The position numbers were made by a program, and so were the translations under genes. This document shows, piece by piece, positions 17,741-25,496 of a stretch of 64,000 bases of DNA. Position 1 is the stretch's first letter; each line of letters begins with the position of its first letter. This DNA comes from Desulfurococcus mucosus DSM 2162. GTDB lineage: Archaea; Thermoproteota; Thermoprotei_A; Sulfolobales; Desulfurococcaceae. The DNA is taken from NCBI RefSeq assembly GCF_000186365.1, contig NC_014961.1, forward strand, positions 682,001-746,000, read 5' to 3'. Under the pieces are notes generated by a model. That model ran no database searches and was not told the origin of the DNA. It was given only the letters and a program-made list of their open reading frames with translations.

Positions 17741-17829
17741 CTCAAACCCCTATATCAGGAAAGGATCCACCATGAATATAAGTTGAAGCCCTTCCAGGTT
17801 TAATAGCGGTTTGAAGAACCGCTTACGCC
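17741..17829. other. Intergenic spacer before the proC island
   Basis: Eighty-nine bases upstream of sufC. They contain a small inverted repeat (GCGGTTTGAAGAACCGC at 17806-17822) and otherwise no gene. The sufC promoter must lie here on the minus strand. Confidence 0.4.
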
Positions 17830-18099
17830 TTACAACCGAAAGCCTCGTCTTTCAAGGCGGGGATGAAGGTTTATAGGCTTGTTTTTATATATGGGTAATG
17901 GTGATGAGGAGAGGTATTTAGCGGTGAGGGGGCTGCAACCCTTCGTGAACGAGGGGTTGTTCCCGAGCAGAGATAACCAGATGGGGGATCTCTGACCACC
18001 CCGACTGCCCCGCAGATGACAGATGTAAACCCGAACAAATGCGGGGAACCCGTGAACCGCCCTAAGGGAAACCCCCTTTTAGGGCGGAGAGGAGGTCAG
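17830..18099 (+). mobile_element. Element A: nonautonomous IS605-like element with RNA-like body
   Basis: A 270-bp unit. The left end TTACAACCGAAAGC leads into a hairpin (CCTCGTCTT/AAGGCGGGG, 17842-17861). A TATA-like TTTTTATATA lies at 17882-17891. The body is rich in stems, and the right-end hairpin pairs CGCCCTAA with TTAGGGCG around GGGAAACCCCC, closing with GGAGGTCAG at 18091-18099. Its last 93 bases align with element B in inverted orientation. The architecture matches a tnpB-less IS200/IS605 derivative whose right end encodes an omegaRNA-like transcript. No transposase or TnpB is encoded. The call rests on remembered element features. Confidence 0.55.
18007..18099 (+). ncRNA. Candidate omegaRNA-like structured RNA, copy A
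   Basis: The stretch starts GCCCCGCAGATGAC, continues TGTAAACCCG, ATGCGGGGAA and GTGAAC, and ends in an 8-bp perfect stem (CGCCCTAA/TTAGGGCG) followed by GAGGAGGTCAG. The copy at 18996-19089 (minus) keeps the same blocks, with differences that preserve stems. In TnpB systems the guide follows the right-end motif directly. Here that would be the bases from 18100 onwards, beginning AAAGGCATTGC. Whether it is transcribed, or served by a TnpB elsewhere in the genome, is unknown. Confidence 0.45.
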
Positions 18100-18116
18100 A
18101 AAGGCATTGCTTCAAG

Positions 18117-18158
18117 CTGACATCCTCCCGCCCTGAAAGGCGATGCTCTCGGTTGTAA
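18117..18158 (-). repeat. Hairpin repeat copy D, abutting proC
   Basis: A 42-bp minimal unit on the minus strand: TTACAACCGAGAGC, hairpin ATCGCC TTTCA GGGCGGG, then AGGATGTCAG. Its left end lies two bases from the proC stop codon (18161-18163). Its right end faces the right end of element A across a 17-base gap (18100-18116). Confidence 0.6.
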
Positions 18159-18160
18159 TC

Positions 18161-18976
18161 CTATAAACCCAGCTCTCTTCTAACATTATCATCTATTTCC
18201 CTACCGATCTCCATAGACCTCTTGTATGATGCTTCAATAGTTTTCATTAATGCTGCTTTAACGCCTTCAGACTCCATGGTGATCAAACCCCTTATGGTCG
18301 TGCCTGCAGGTGTAGTGACCTCATCTCTCAATATAGCTGGGTGGATATCGTTATTCCTAAGGAATCTCGCAGTGCCTTCTAATACATCTAATACAGCATC
18401 ACAAGCTAGGTCTCTTGGCAAGCCTACTAGAACACCACTCATTACTAACGCGTCAACTATTTCAGCAATAAAAGCGGGTCCACTGCCAGCTAGAGCTGTC
18501 CAAGCATCTAATAATTCTTCGGGAACCCAGTAAACCCTACCCATACACTTCAATAGCTTTTCAACTAGCCCTTTACTATCATACTCTTGGTCAACCGCTA
18601 CAGCTGTAGATGACAAGCCTACAAGAGCATTCATATTCGGCATGGCCCTGTATACATGGCTATTGCCTACAATTAGCTTAATAGTATTGATCCTTACACC
18701 GGCCATAAAGGATACGATTATTTTACCAACCCAGCTACTTCTATTGACCTGCTTAGCTAGTGCTGGGAAGTGGTATGGTTTAACAGTTACGAAGATGACA
18801 TCGCTAGATTTAACGGCTAGATCATTGTCTCTAGTTACATGTGCACCCAGAGACTTAGCGTTACTTAAAGTCTCATCTCTCCTACCAGTAGCTACAATAT
18901 CACTATAACCACAAGATATAAGCGACTTTACAACAGCGGTGCCAATCCTACCAGAACCAAGTACAGCTATTCTCAT
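18161..18976 (-). CDS. proC: Pyrroline-5-carboxylate reductase
   Basis: A 271-residue P5C reductase that makes proline from 1-pyrroline-5-carboxylate with NAD(P)H. It has the N-terminal Rossmann motif LGSGRIGTAVVKSL, the family signature AGSGPAFIAEIVDAL and the conserved TTPAGTTIRGL. Length is normal and no frameshift is seen. The DNA is visibly AT-richer than its neighbours: 37% and 35% GC in two 60-base lines counted by hand, against 50% in a comparable sufB line. It is bracketed by mobile-element ends, 2 bases beyond its stop and 19 bases before its start. No other proline gene is nearby. This suggests horizontal acquisition as element cargo. Confidence 0.92.
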   Translation of the reverse strand: MRIAVLGSGRIGTAVVKSLISCGYSDIVATGRRDETLSNAKSLGAHVTRDNDLAVKSSDVIFVTVKPYHFPALAKQVNRSSWVGKIIVSFMAGVRINTIKLIVGNSHVYRAMPNMNALVGLSSTAVAVDQEYDSKGLVEKLLKCMGRVYWVPEELLDAWTALAGSGPAFIAEIVDALVMSGVLVGLPRDLACDAVLDVLEGTARFLRNNDIHPAILRDEVTTPAGTTIRGLITMESEGVKAALMKTIEASYKRSMEIGREIDDNVRRELGL

Positions 18977-18995
18977 AGAGACACCATGCGATACT

Positions 18996-19089
18996 CTGAC
19001 CTCACTCCCAGCCCTAAAAAGGTTTCCCCGTTTAGGGGTTCACTGATTCCCCTGCATCTCCCCGGGTTTACACCCGTCATCTACGGGGC
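18996..19089 (-). ncRNA. Candidate omegaRNA-like structured RNA, copy B
   Basis: It begins GCCCCGTAGATGAC, continues TGTAAACCCGG, ATGCAGGGGAA and GTGAAC, and ends GAGTGAGGTCAG. It aligns block by block with copy A (18007-18099) at almost the same length (94 versus 93 bases). The bases that would act as guide (18995 downwards, AGTATCGCATGG...) run into the proC start region. Expression is not known. Confidence 0.45.
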
Positions 19090-19206
19090 GGGGATGCCCC
19101 GTGGGCTCAGGGCTAACCCTGAATGCAACACTCAGGGGTTAGGAGCCCCTCACGCCACACCTAAACCCTTCAACCCCGCCTTAAGAGACAGAGCTTTCAG
19201 CTGTAA
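18996..19206 (-). mobile_element. Element B: inverted IS605-like element upstream of proC
   Basis: A 211-bp unit on the minus strand. The left end TTACAGCTGAAAGC (19206-19193) is followed by a hairpin region, then a stem-rich body, and it finishes with CCCTAA/TTTAGGG pairing around a GGGAAACC loop and GAGGTCAG ending at 18996. Its right half is homologous to element A but lies in the opposite orientation. It ends 19 bases before the proC start codon, and any transcript through it would run into proC. Confidence 0.55.
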
Positions 19207-19234
19207 CCATAGGCTTTAATGATACATCGCAACT

Positions 19235-19277
19235 TAACAGGGAAACCCTCACCCTTCCAGGGCGGGGAGGAGGTCAG
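19235..19277 (+). repeat. Hairpin repeat copy E (right-end-like)
   Basis: CTTAACAGGGAAACCCTCACCC, loop, GGGCGGGGAGGAGGTCAG. The GGGAAACCC block and GAGGAGGTCAG terminus match the right ends of elements A and B. It lies between element B and the convergent end of the Lhr helicase gene and closes the proC island on that side. Confidence 0.55.
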
Positions 19278-19305
19278 GTGAAACAAGCATCCAGTGGGCA
19301 GGCAA

Positions 19306-21972
19306 CTATGCTTGCTCAGAGAGCTGGCTTCCCTCACCGAGCCTCTGTTTGACGAGTTCATGCAGTCTTGCAAGTAGCTTCCTCATGTCCTCCATCAAGA
19401 CTACATCGCTATAGCCATGTACGACTATGCTGTGTGCAAATGGGCTCGGTACATCAACGGGACCCATTAAAGCCACCTTTATCTCGCCGCTCCTCACCTT
19501 TTCGAGTACTTCCACCGCCTCATCTATGTGCATGTAGTCCATTAGTATCTCCCTATAGGTCTCCTTTAGAACTGGGAACCCAGGTATTTCCTCAACAGCC
19601 TTCAATAACTCTTCAGCGTTGACCTGGAGCTTGTTGATGCTTTTCTCAGTATCCCTATACCTCCTTAGCAACATGAAGCTTCTGACAGCCGTGTGCCTGA
19701 ATCTCCTCTTAAGTAGATCAGTCCTCCTCACTACTTTCTCAAGTATCTCCCATGCCTTCTCCACCGGTATGGTTCTAAACCATTCAAGCCACTCCCCACG
19801 GGGATGGCCGGGCACCGTGAGCATAAACCCGTTGTCCGTCACGGTTAGCTTAACGTTTACTCCGAGTCTCTGCCCCACTATGTAGGCGTAAAGCCTTGCT
19901 AACGCATCGTTGGCTTTACGGCCGAAGATCGAGTGAACTATTATGTTCCTCCTAGTCGGCTCATCATATATTTCTATTAGTATCAGCTCGTCTGATGGCA
20001 CGAGGCCCTTTGCATAGAGCTTCTGCTCCATGATGTAGTCGCATATTGTTTCAGCCGCATGCCTCTGCAACCTGTATTCTTTAACAAGGTACTCCACTGT
20101 GCGCTCCCTCCCCTTCTCATCAAGCATCTCGGATATGAGCCTCCTGAAACGCCCAACCTCCCTCGCTGAATCGTATGCTAGCGGAAGCATTTCACTGAAC
20201 CATGAGGGGACCGTTGGCCTCTGTCCATCCGCCTGCCTCACTATCACCTTGAAGCCCTTGCTTTGCAGGTACTCGTAAACCCTGCCTCCTAACACGAAGA
20301 GATCGCCTGGTGCAAGGTACTCGACGAAGGCTTCTTCGAGATCTCCGACGTAACGGTTGTCAACCGTGAAGACGTGTGCCTTGCTCTCGTCTGGTATCAC
20401 GCCTATGTTCTGATAGTATATCATCCTAGTCGTCTTCTTCCTCCCGAATACTCCCTCATTCTCGTCAAGCCATATCTTAGAGTACACTTTCTGATACTCG
20501 TAGAAGTCGCCTAGCTGCCCAGCTAGGTATCTGAGCACTGAGAGGAAGTCGCTGTAGCTTAACTCATGGAAAGTATATGTCCTCCTAACCAACCTATAGG
20601 CGTCCTCTATCCTCCACTTCTTCTCCAGTGCAAGCCCCACGATATGCTGTGCGAGAACATCGAGAGGGTTACGCGGTATCCTTATCCTATCGATCTTCCT
20701 CTGGAGGGCGAGCTTGGCGAGCACTGTGCACTCGAGGAGGTCATCGCGGTCGACCACTATGACTCTCCCCTTGCTTGTCTCCCTGATATGGTGTCCAGCC
20801 CTCCCTACTCTCTGGAGAAGCCTTGTAACACTCTTAGGGGAGCTCAGCAATACAACTACATCTATGTACCCTATGTCTATTCCAAGCTCAAGCGATGTAG
20901 AGCTAACTATGGCTCTCAGCTCGCCGTTCTTCAACTTGTTCTCTATTTCTATCCTTACATCCCTACTCAGGCTACTGTGATGCGCCTCTATGTCATCTAT
21001 GTCGATCACGCCCTCCTTCTCGAAGATCTTCCTGAGCTTGAAGACTACTCTCTCGGTGGAACTCCTGGTGTTCGTGAATATGAGTGTTGTACGATGCCTC
21101 TTGATTATCCTTCTAAGCTCATCGTATATTGCTTCATTGATCTCCTCGGCAGATGAATATATGAGGTCTTTAACCGGGGAGACAACCCTTATATCCATTT
21201 TCTTATCGAACCTAGCGTCAACTATTTTACAATCCCTGGGCGAGCCATCGTCATTGTAGCCTACCAGGAAGAGGGCTACATCCTCTAATGGCGCTATAGT
21301 AGCGCTTAACCCGATTCTCTGCAACCGTCTCCCAGCGAGGTGTTCAAGCCTCTCAACGCTCACGGCCAAGTGGCTTCCCCTCTTGCTTGATGCAAGCTCG
21401 TGAACCTCGTCGACAATGAGTATCCTGGCATTAGCCAACCTCTCCCTGAACCTCGGAGCATTCAAAGCTATAGCCAGGCTCTCCGGCGTCGTTATAAGGA
21501 TGTGCGGGGGATCCCTGTTCATACGCTGCTTCTCGCTCGGAGTGCTGTCACTGGTTCTTACAGCTACCTTTATCCTTGGAAGCTCCAGCCCCATGCTCCT
21601 CGCTTCTTCAACTATGCCTTCAACCGGCTCCAGGAGGTTCTTCCTCATATCGTTGTTGAGCGCCCTGAGGGGGCTTACATAAACCACGTAGACGCCGTCC
21701 GGCATCCTCCCTGTTTCCTCGTATTGTCTATAAATGTCGTCTATTATCCCCAGGAAGACTGCCAGGGTCTTCCCGGTTCCCGTTGGGCTTGAGACAAGCA
21801 CGTTGCAACCCTGCTTGACAAGAGGTATTGTCCTTCTCTGGACTGGTGTTAGCCCTCCGTACTTCTTTACGAACCATTCCCTCACGTATGGTCTGAGACC
21901 TCCTAGAACCTCTTCATCCGTGAAGTCCTCTAGCGCTGTAACTATAGGCGTTGCCCCCACCCACTGAGACAC
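19306..21972 (-). CDS. Lhr-family superfamily 2 DNA helicase
   Basis: An 888-residue ATP-dependent helicase of the Lhr-core type. Seen: Q-motif LTPVQRRTIP, Walker A SSPTGTGKTLAVFLG, Walker B IVDEVHELASSKRG, motif III LSATIAPLE, motif V STSLELGIDIGYID and motif VI QRVGRAGHH. The long C-terminal winged-helix and Lhr-core parts (HSIFGRKANDALARLYAY) are present. Archaeal Lhr proteins are linked to DNA repair and to unwinding of RNA:DNA hybrids. The length is that expected for a complete protein. Confidence 0.93.
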   Translation of the reverse strand: MSQWVGATPIVTALEDFTDEEVLGGLRPYVREWFVKKYGGLTPVQRRTIPLVKQGCNVLVSSPTGTGKTLAVFLGIIDDIYRQYEETGRMPDGVYVVYVSPLRALNNDMRKNLLEPVEGIVEEARSMGLELPRIKVAVRTSDSTPSEKQRMNRDPPHILITTPESLAIALNAPRFRERLANARILIVDEVHELASSKRGSHLAVSVERLEHLAGRRLQRIGLSATIAPLEDVALFLVGYNDDGSPRDCKIVDARFDKKMDIRVVSPVKDLIYSSAEEINEAIYDELRRIIKRHRTTLIFTNTRSSTERVVFKLRKIFEKEGVIDIDDIEAHHSSLSRDVRIEIENKLKNGELRAIVSSTSLELGIDIGYIDVVVLLSSPKSVTRLLQRVGRAGHHIRETSKGRVIVVDRDDLLECTVLAKLALQRKIDRIRIPRNPLDVLAQHIVGLALEKKWRIEDAYRLVRRTYTFHELSYSDFLSVLRYLAGQLGDFYEYQKVYSKIWLDENEGVFGRKKTTRMIYYQNIGVIPDESKAHVFTVDNRYVGDLEEAFVEYLAPGDLFVLGGRVYEYLQSKGFKVIVRQADGQRPTVPSWFSEMLPLAYDSAREVGRFRRLISEMLDEKGRERTVEYLVKEYRLQRHAAETICDYIMEQKLYAKGLVPSDELILIEIYDEPTRRNIIVHSIFGRKANDALARLYAYIVGQRLGVNVKLTVTDNGFMLTVPGHPRGEWLEWFRTIPVEKAWEILEKVVRRTDLLKRRFRHTAVRSFMLLRRYRDTEKSINKLQVNAEELLKAVEEIPGFPVLKETYREILMDYMHIDEAVEVLEKVRSGEIKVALMGPVDVPSPFAHSIVVHGYSDVVLMEDMRKLLARLHELVKQRLGEGSQLSEQA

Positions 21973-22011
21973 TGATGTACTTAAACCGATTTAATCACAT
22001 ACCGCCTGCCC

Positions 22012-23415
22012 CTACTTGAAGAAGACGTCCCTGGGCCACCTGTAAATCACGTAGCTGTATGCGAGAGCGTTGGATAGCAGCCAGAGCCCTGTCACCACTG
22101 CTCCACGGGTCAGGCCGAGTAGCCCGGTTGCCGTGAAGAAAGCGGCGAAGACTAGCTCCCATGGTGCTCGGAGTCTCCCGGACGCTGATTGATGAATCCC
22201 CTTAGGTGTCCTTGCATACTGCATCCTCACTCTTACAAGGGCTTTTACAACTGAGGAGAAGTAATAGGGTGAGAGGGCTGTGGTAACTGCTGCACTCCTC
22301 CCCATGTTGATAAGCGCCTTTAAGCCGGAGCCCGAGTACTCCTTTAGCTTCCTGTAGTAGTGTCTTCCAAAGATGGCTTGCGAAGCCAGTAGTAGTAATA
22401 GGAGGTATGCATACTCCCACAGCACGTCCACGGGTCTCACCACCACTTGAACCGCTAGAACTAGACTCCCGAGGAACACTAGTGAAGGCACTATGTACTG
22501 GGAGAGAAATGCCAATGCCTCCATCTTACCCAGGAAGCCCTGCTTGGAGCGCAGTATGTGGCTGAGCCTTGTGACAAGCACATCTGTGGCACCGTATGCC
22601 CATCTAGACTGCTGGATACGTAGCGCCCTATAGGTTGACGGGTTCTCCACGTAGACAGCGCACTCATCTATGTACTTTACCCCGAGGCCGTGATACATCA
22701 TCCTGGCCCCTATCTCCATGTCGTCCTGTATCCTCTCTTGATCCCATCCTTTCAGGATCCCTTTGAGAACCCGGGCTCTGAACAAGGTTCCCGTGCCAAG
22801 AGGGAACACGCTTAACCCCATGCAGCTTCTACCACGGTATATGGCGTCAATTATGAACTTCATGGAGTATCCGAGGGCCTCGCTTAGCCTGGTGTCGAGG
22901 TTCAACGGCTCCCATCTACCGACCACGGCTGCTACATTCCCATTCGCCTCGAGAACGCCTATAGCCTTCTCCAGGAGACATTTATCAAGCATTGCGTCAA
23001 CGTCAACTACGTACACATAGTCACCCCTGGAGAGCCAGAGCCCCGTGTTTACAGCGCCTGTACGATATCCTTCGGGGATACTTCTCCGCACGAGCCACAC
23101 GTTCACCCCCTTCCTCCTCCACTCAACAAGCCTCTCGAACAACACTTCTCCAACATCCTCATCGTCATCGGAGACAACTATTATCTCGTAGTCTTCAACG
23201 CCTAATCCATGGATGTAGTTCACAGCCCTCTCAAGGTACTCAATGGGCTCCCGCCTAACCGGGATGATAAAGGATACGCCACGGGCTCTGCCGGAGAGGT
23301 GGGTCTGCATCCTGCAACCAGTAGCCTTCAATACTAGTACCGTGTATGTAGCGTAGAACCATGCTTGCGGCAACACTATCAGTAGCACTGCGAGTAAACC
23401 CGTCATCGAGGCCAC
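22012..23415 (-). CDS. Membrane glycosyltransferase family 2 (processive type)
   Basis: A 467-residue GT2 enzyme. One N-terminal membrane segment is followed by the GT-A domain with VSFIIPVRREP, a VVSDDDED acidic block, DYVYVVDVDAML (DxD), and the Q..RW motif QQSRWAYGATD typical of processive cellulose- or hyaluronan-synthase-like enzymes. Several membrane segments follow (about residues 300-450). It probably builds a surface polysaccharide or glycolipid. The sugar is unknown. GTG 23415 is the first start; ATG 23406 is possible. Confidence 0.85.
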   Translation of the reverse strand: MASMTGLLAVLLIVLPQAWFYATYTVLVLKATGCRMQTHLSGRARGVSFIIPVRREPIEYLERAVNYIHGLGVEDYEIIVVSDDDEDVGEVLFERLVEWRRKGVNVWLVRRSIPEGYRTGAVNTGLWLSRGDYVYVVDVDAMLDKCLLEKAIGVLEANGNVAAVVGRWEPLNLDTRLSEALGYSMKFIIDAIYRGRSCMGLSVFPLGTGTLFRARVLKGILKGWDQERIQDDMEIGARMMYHGLGVKYIDECAVYVENPSTYRALRIQQSRWAYGATDVLVTRLSHILRSKQGFLGKMEALAFLSQYIVPSLVFLGSLVLAVQVVVRPVDVLWEYAYLLLLLLASQAIFGRHYYRKLKEYSGSGLKALINMGRSAAVTTALSPYYFSSVVKALVRVRMQYARTPKGIHQSASGRLRAPWELVFAAFFTATGLLGLTRGAVVTGLWLLSNALAYSYVIYRWPRDVFFK

Positions 23416-23470
23416 GCCCTAGTCAGGGATAAAAACATGGCAAGGTAAATATGCATACTTGGTGGAAGAC

Positions 23471-24118
23471 ATGGTAAGGGTATCGTGGCATGGACACGCC
23501 TGCGTCTCCATTCTAAGGGACAACGGCTACACCATCACCATAGATCCCCATGACGGGTATAGTATAGGGATTAAGAGGCCTGAAGTGAAAGCCGATCTCG
23601 TCCTGGTCACACACGACCACTTCGACCACAACGCCGTAGACGTGGTTTCTAAGAGTGGGAAGACCAGGGTGCTTAAGTCGTTCAGAGGGGAGGCAGTGGT
23701 CGATGATGTAAGAATACGTGGCTTCCGCACTTTCCACGACAAGTATAAGGGGAAGAGACGCGGCGAGAACACCGTGTACATTGTGGAGGTAGATGGGAAG
23801 CGGATAGCACACCTCGGGGATCTCGGCGATATACCTGACGCCAGCGTTCTCTCAGCACTTAAAGGAGTAGACCTATTGATCACACCCGTTGGCGGGACCT
23901 TCACTATTGAGCCTGGAGAAGCGTGGAGCATAATTGAAGAGGTAAAGCCCCTCAATGTACTGCCAATACACTACTGGATCACAGGCGTGACCCTCCCGCT
24001 TAAGCCTATCGACGAGTTCCTGAAGGCGGTGAAAGGCTACAGCGTGGTCAGGCTGGACTCCAACAGCTTCACACTCGAGAACTACTCTAACAGTGTCATC
24101 CAGCCAAGGTACGTTTAA
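23471..24118 (+). CDS. UPF0173-type metallo-beta-lactamase-fold hydrolase
   Basis: About 215 residues with the metal-binding motif VTHDHFDHNAVD, then HLGDLGDIPD and the late LPIHYWITG histidine, all typical of the small UPF0173 MBL-fold proteins. The substrate is unknown. GGTGG at 23461-23465 supports ATG 23471 over the upstream in-frame TTG at 23459. Three genes follow on the same strand. Confidence 0.87.
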   Translation: MVRVSWHGHACVSILRDNGYTITIDPHDGYSIGIKRPEVKADLVLVTHDHFDHNAVDVVSKSGKTRVLKSFRGEAVVDDVRIRGFRTFHDKYKGKRRGENTVYIVEVDGKRIAHLGDLGDIPDASVLSALKGVDLLITPVGGTFTIEPGEAWSIIEEVKPLNVLPIHYWITGVTLPLKPIDEFLKAVKGYSVVRLDSNSFTLENYSNSVIQPRYV

Positions 24119-24130
24119 ACGGTGCGGGCA

Positions 24131-24331
24131 ATGAGCCTTAGGCACGAGGAGAGTGTCGCCAGGGAACTGGAGTTCCTGAGGAGGGCTTCAGTAAGGTTCC
24201 TCGTCAACCACTACGGGTTGCCAAGGTATGTTGTCGAGGGGAAACTTAGTAGGGCACAACTATTATTTAACCTGATCAGGGATCACGCTAGGTGGGTTAG
24301 GAGGGGTGATGAAGGGCGCCAAGCCCGCTAG
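24131..24331 (+). CDS. Small helical hypothetical protein
   Basis: A 66-residue basic, helical protein (VARELEFLRRASVRFLVNHYGL...). It begins 12 bases after the MBL hydrolase stop, and the frame codes in the same style as its neighbours. I do not recognise a family. The size and basic charge suggest nucleic-acid or protein binding, but this is only inference. Confidence 0.5.
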   Translation: MSLRHEESVARELEFLRRASVRFLVNHYGLPRYVVEGKLSRAQLLFNLIRDHARWVRRGDEGRQAR

Positions 24332-24374
24332 TGCTGAGCGGTGAAGAGGGATCAACCGGCTGAAGTGATCCATC

Positions 24375-24659
24375 ATGGCGTATACGTGGGAACCTAAATG
24401 GGAGCCATTCAAGGTGAGTGTTGCGGGAATGGTCTTTACCACTTGCAGAGACAGGGTGACCGGGCTCATCGCGTGCCCCATATGCATACATGCTGTATCC
24501 AAGTGCCTCGGGGGGAGTCAACCCCCCTCCTACCAGTATGAGAACTCATTCTTCTTCACTGTGGACGACCTCATTTCCCACTTGAAAACATATCATTTAA
24601 GAGGATGGCATAGGAGGATAGAGAAAATAGCCAGTAAGGCTAGGGAAGAAGAGGAGTAG
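24375..24659 (+). CDS. Small protein with C2H2-like zinc-binding pattern
   Basis: A 94-residue protein. A CPIC pair (about residues 37-40) is followed about 30 residues later by HLKTYH, giving a C-x2-C...H-x4-H arrangement like a stretched C2H2 finger. A further Cys lies before the pair. A basic and acidic helical tail closes the protein. It ends four bases before the PfkB-family gene, so cotranscription is likely. Function unknown. Confidence 0.55.
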   Translation: MAYTWEPKWEPFKVSVAGMVFTTCRDRVTGLIACPICIHAVSKCLGGSQPPSYQYENSFFFTVDDLISHLKTYHLRGWHRRIEKIASKAREEEE

Positions 24660-24662
24660 CTA

Positions 24663-25496
24663 ATGGAGGATGTCTGCATCTACGGTAATCCAACCCTAGA
24701 CTACATTGTCCTCGAGGACGGCTCAAGGAAGATTGGTTATGGAGGCGGCGTCTACTACTCCTCACTCCCTTTTCAGCGTGAGGGAAGATACCGTTTAAAC
24801 GTGTACGCCGTGTACTCGCCGAAGATACATAACCACCCGGTCTACAAGGCTGTCAACAAGCTCCAATACTCATCCACGGCAACGATCTTCAAGCTCGTCT
24901 ACAGGGGTTCGTCAAGAACGCTCTACCTCGAGGAGCGTGCACCTCCATTATACCCGTGGAACATCCATGAGGGATTATGCATATCCATCGTGAATCCCGT
25001 TTTCCACGAGGTCACTGAGGCTAATCTAGCAATGATAAAGGTAAGGTCGCAACTGCTGGCTGGTGACATGCAGGGGTTTGTGAGGAGCTTAGATAACGGG
25101 AGAGTTGTCTACTCGTGTTCGACGAGAGCCCTTCACCTGCTGAGATACTTCGATGTAGTACACATGGATGTAGACGAGTTGAAGGCCGCTACATGTGTAT
25201 GGGATGAATTAAGAGCCCTTGAGAAACTCTTAAACATAGTACGTGGAACCAGGGTAGTTGTGACAGGTAGGTTGAAGCCAATCCATGTCGTAGATCACGG
25301 TAGCCTTGAATCAATCAATATTGATGACTCACCCCTCGTAAGCGATAAGACTGGAGCAGGCGACTACTTCCTAGGTACACTACTGGTGAACATGTTGAGT
25401 CATGAAGACTTCACGAAGGCTGTTGAGAAGGCGCATGACGAGACAACCAAGTGGCTTATTGAAAGGAATGCCTCATCGCCGCCCACCACCCTCTAA
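24663..25496 (+). CDS. PfkB-family carbohydrate/nucleoside kinase
   Basis: A 277-residue ribokinase-fold kinase. The N-terminal GNPTLDYIV and GGGVYYSS blocks and the C-terminal signature SDKTGAGDYFLGTLL, with the catalytic Asp in GAGD, identify the family. It is slightly shorter than ribokinase and lacks the usual N-terminal lid residues, so the substrate is uncertain. Archaeal relatives act on nucleosides or sugars. It follows the small zinc-binding protein gene. Confidence 0.82.
   Translation: MEDVCIYGNPTLDYIVLEDGSRKIGYGGGVYYSSLPFQREGRYRLNVYAVYSPKIHNHPVYKAVNKLQYSSTATIFKLVYRGSSRTLYLEERAPPLYPWNIHEGLCISIVNPVFHEVTEANLAMIKVRSQLLAGDMQGFVRSLDNGRVVYSCSTRALHLLRYFDVVHMDVDELKAATCVWDELRALEKLLNIVRGTRVVVTGRLKPIHVVDHGSLESINIDDSPLVSDKTGAGDYFLGTLLVNMLSHEDFTKAVEKAHDETTKWLIERNASSPPTTL

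Noticed and set aside
17891-17995. A 34-residue plus-strand ORF inside element A as a small gene
   Set aside because: It lies within the element body, has no ribosome site and its sequence is shared only as nucleotide structure. It may be the leftover 3' part of tnpB, but that is not demonstrable.
17899-17999. Box C/D-like motifs (GTGATGA then CTGA) in element A as a C/D sRNA
   Set aside because: The spacing is too long, no C'/D' pair is found and the region is explained better by the element structure.
20566-21156. A 196-residue plus-strand ORF opposite the Lhr helicase gene
   Set aside because: It is complementary to conserved helicase motifs, so its openness is a by-product of codon bias.
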